DNA from: Desulfobacterales bacterium
Lineage (GTDB): Bacteria > Desulfobacterota > Desulfobacteria > Desulfobacterales > JAUWMJ01
Reading direction: 5' to 3'
NCBI GenBank assembly: GCA_030613225.1
Contig: JAUWMJ010000230.1
Location: forward strand, 1-5,738
Length of the DNA: 5,738 bases
Position numbers and translations under genes: made by a program. Below the pieces are notes generated by a model. That model was not told the origin of the DNA. It did no database searches and saw only the letters and a program-made list of their open reading frames with translations. Within the stretch, counting starts at the first letter, position 1, and each line of letters opens with the position of its first letter. Shown here one piece after another: positions 5,459 through 5,738 of the stretch.

Positions 5459-5474
5459 CCAAGGGGAGTATCCC

Positions 5475-5738
5475 ATGATCAGGCATTATCTTAATGAACT
5501 TGAACAATGGAAAAAAAGACTAACACGTAAACCGCTTGTGATCAGAGGCGCTCGACAGGTCGGAAAAACCTGGCTTGTGCGTGAATTTGCGCGGACTAAT
5601 TTCCAAAACCTTGTTGAAATTAATTTTGATGAGACACCGGAAAAACAACAGTTATTTGCAGGCAAAGAGGTTAATGATGTACTTAGAATGATTGAAGTTG
5701 ATCAAGGCCAGCCAATTATTCCGCAAAAGACCCTGTTT
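5475..5738 (+). CDS. AAA_14-type ATP-binding protein, N-terminal 88 residues (3' cut by window)
   Basis: The frame opens at ATG 5475 with GGGGAG (5463-5468) six bases upstream and stays open to the window end. The product begins MIRHYLNELEQWKKR and carries a P-loop GARQVGKT (25-32) followed by WLVREFA; EINFDETPE (about 51-59) matches the segment after Walker A in AAA_14/DUF4143 ATPases. The window ends at KTLF, where Walker B (typically LIFLDEIQ) would begin. It is the same broad family as the gene at 3494-4798 but a different subgroup: the Walker A contexts (GARQVGKT versus GVRRAGKS) and N-termini differ, so it is not a recent duplicate. The DUF4143 half is presumed, not seen. Its function is unknown beyond probable ATP binding. 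Confidence 0.82.
   Translation, partial: MIRHYLNELEQWKKRLTRKPLVIRGARQVGKTWLVREFARTNFQNLVEINFDETPEKQQLFAGKEVNDVLRMIEVDQGQPIIPQKTLF

Overview
The window looks like a chromosomal stretch of an anaerobic Desulfobacterota, probably Desulfobacterales-like. This is an inference from protein style and from the types of dispersed intergenic repeats; no rRNA or other marker gene is present to prove it. All recognisable genes are on the + strand.

Layout. (1) 1-741 is the C-terminal part of a MetE-type (cobalamin-independent methionine synthase II-like) protein whose start lies outside the window. (2) 739-882 is a 144-bp imperfect palindromic element whose left tip supplies the stop codon of that gene. 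(3) 904-1758 is a complete MoxR-type AAA+ ATPase and 2166-3356 is a complete CoxE-like VWA protein. The two form the classic ATPase/VWA maturation pair, but are separated by 407 bp of stacked repeats. (4) After a short polypyrimidine spacer comes a complete AAA_14/DUF4143 ATPase (3494-4798) with an 11-bp inverted repeat over its promoter/leader. (5) 4830-5215 holds the remains of a secreted TPR protein: strong Shine-Dalgarno, signal peptide and TPR units, but AUA at the expected start and a one-base frameshift inside a TPR. (6) From 5475 to the window end is the N-terminus of a second AAA_14-type ATPase, preceded by a 13-bp direct repeat; part of it recurs in inverted orientation upstream of the first such ATPase.

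How the genes fit together. MoxR and CoxE-like proteins normally act together as a chaperone or metal-insertion machine for a client complex; no client gene is visible here. The two AAA_14 ATPases belong to a very widespread but functionally obscure family common in accessory regions, and the shared upstream motif suggests related control. The decayed TPR gene and the density of non-coding repeats make the right half look like a plastic accessory zone. I see no CRISPR array, tRNA, transposase or restriction system. The most notable items are the TPR pseudogene, the repeat elements between genes, and the shared motifs upstream of the two ATPases.
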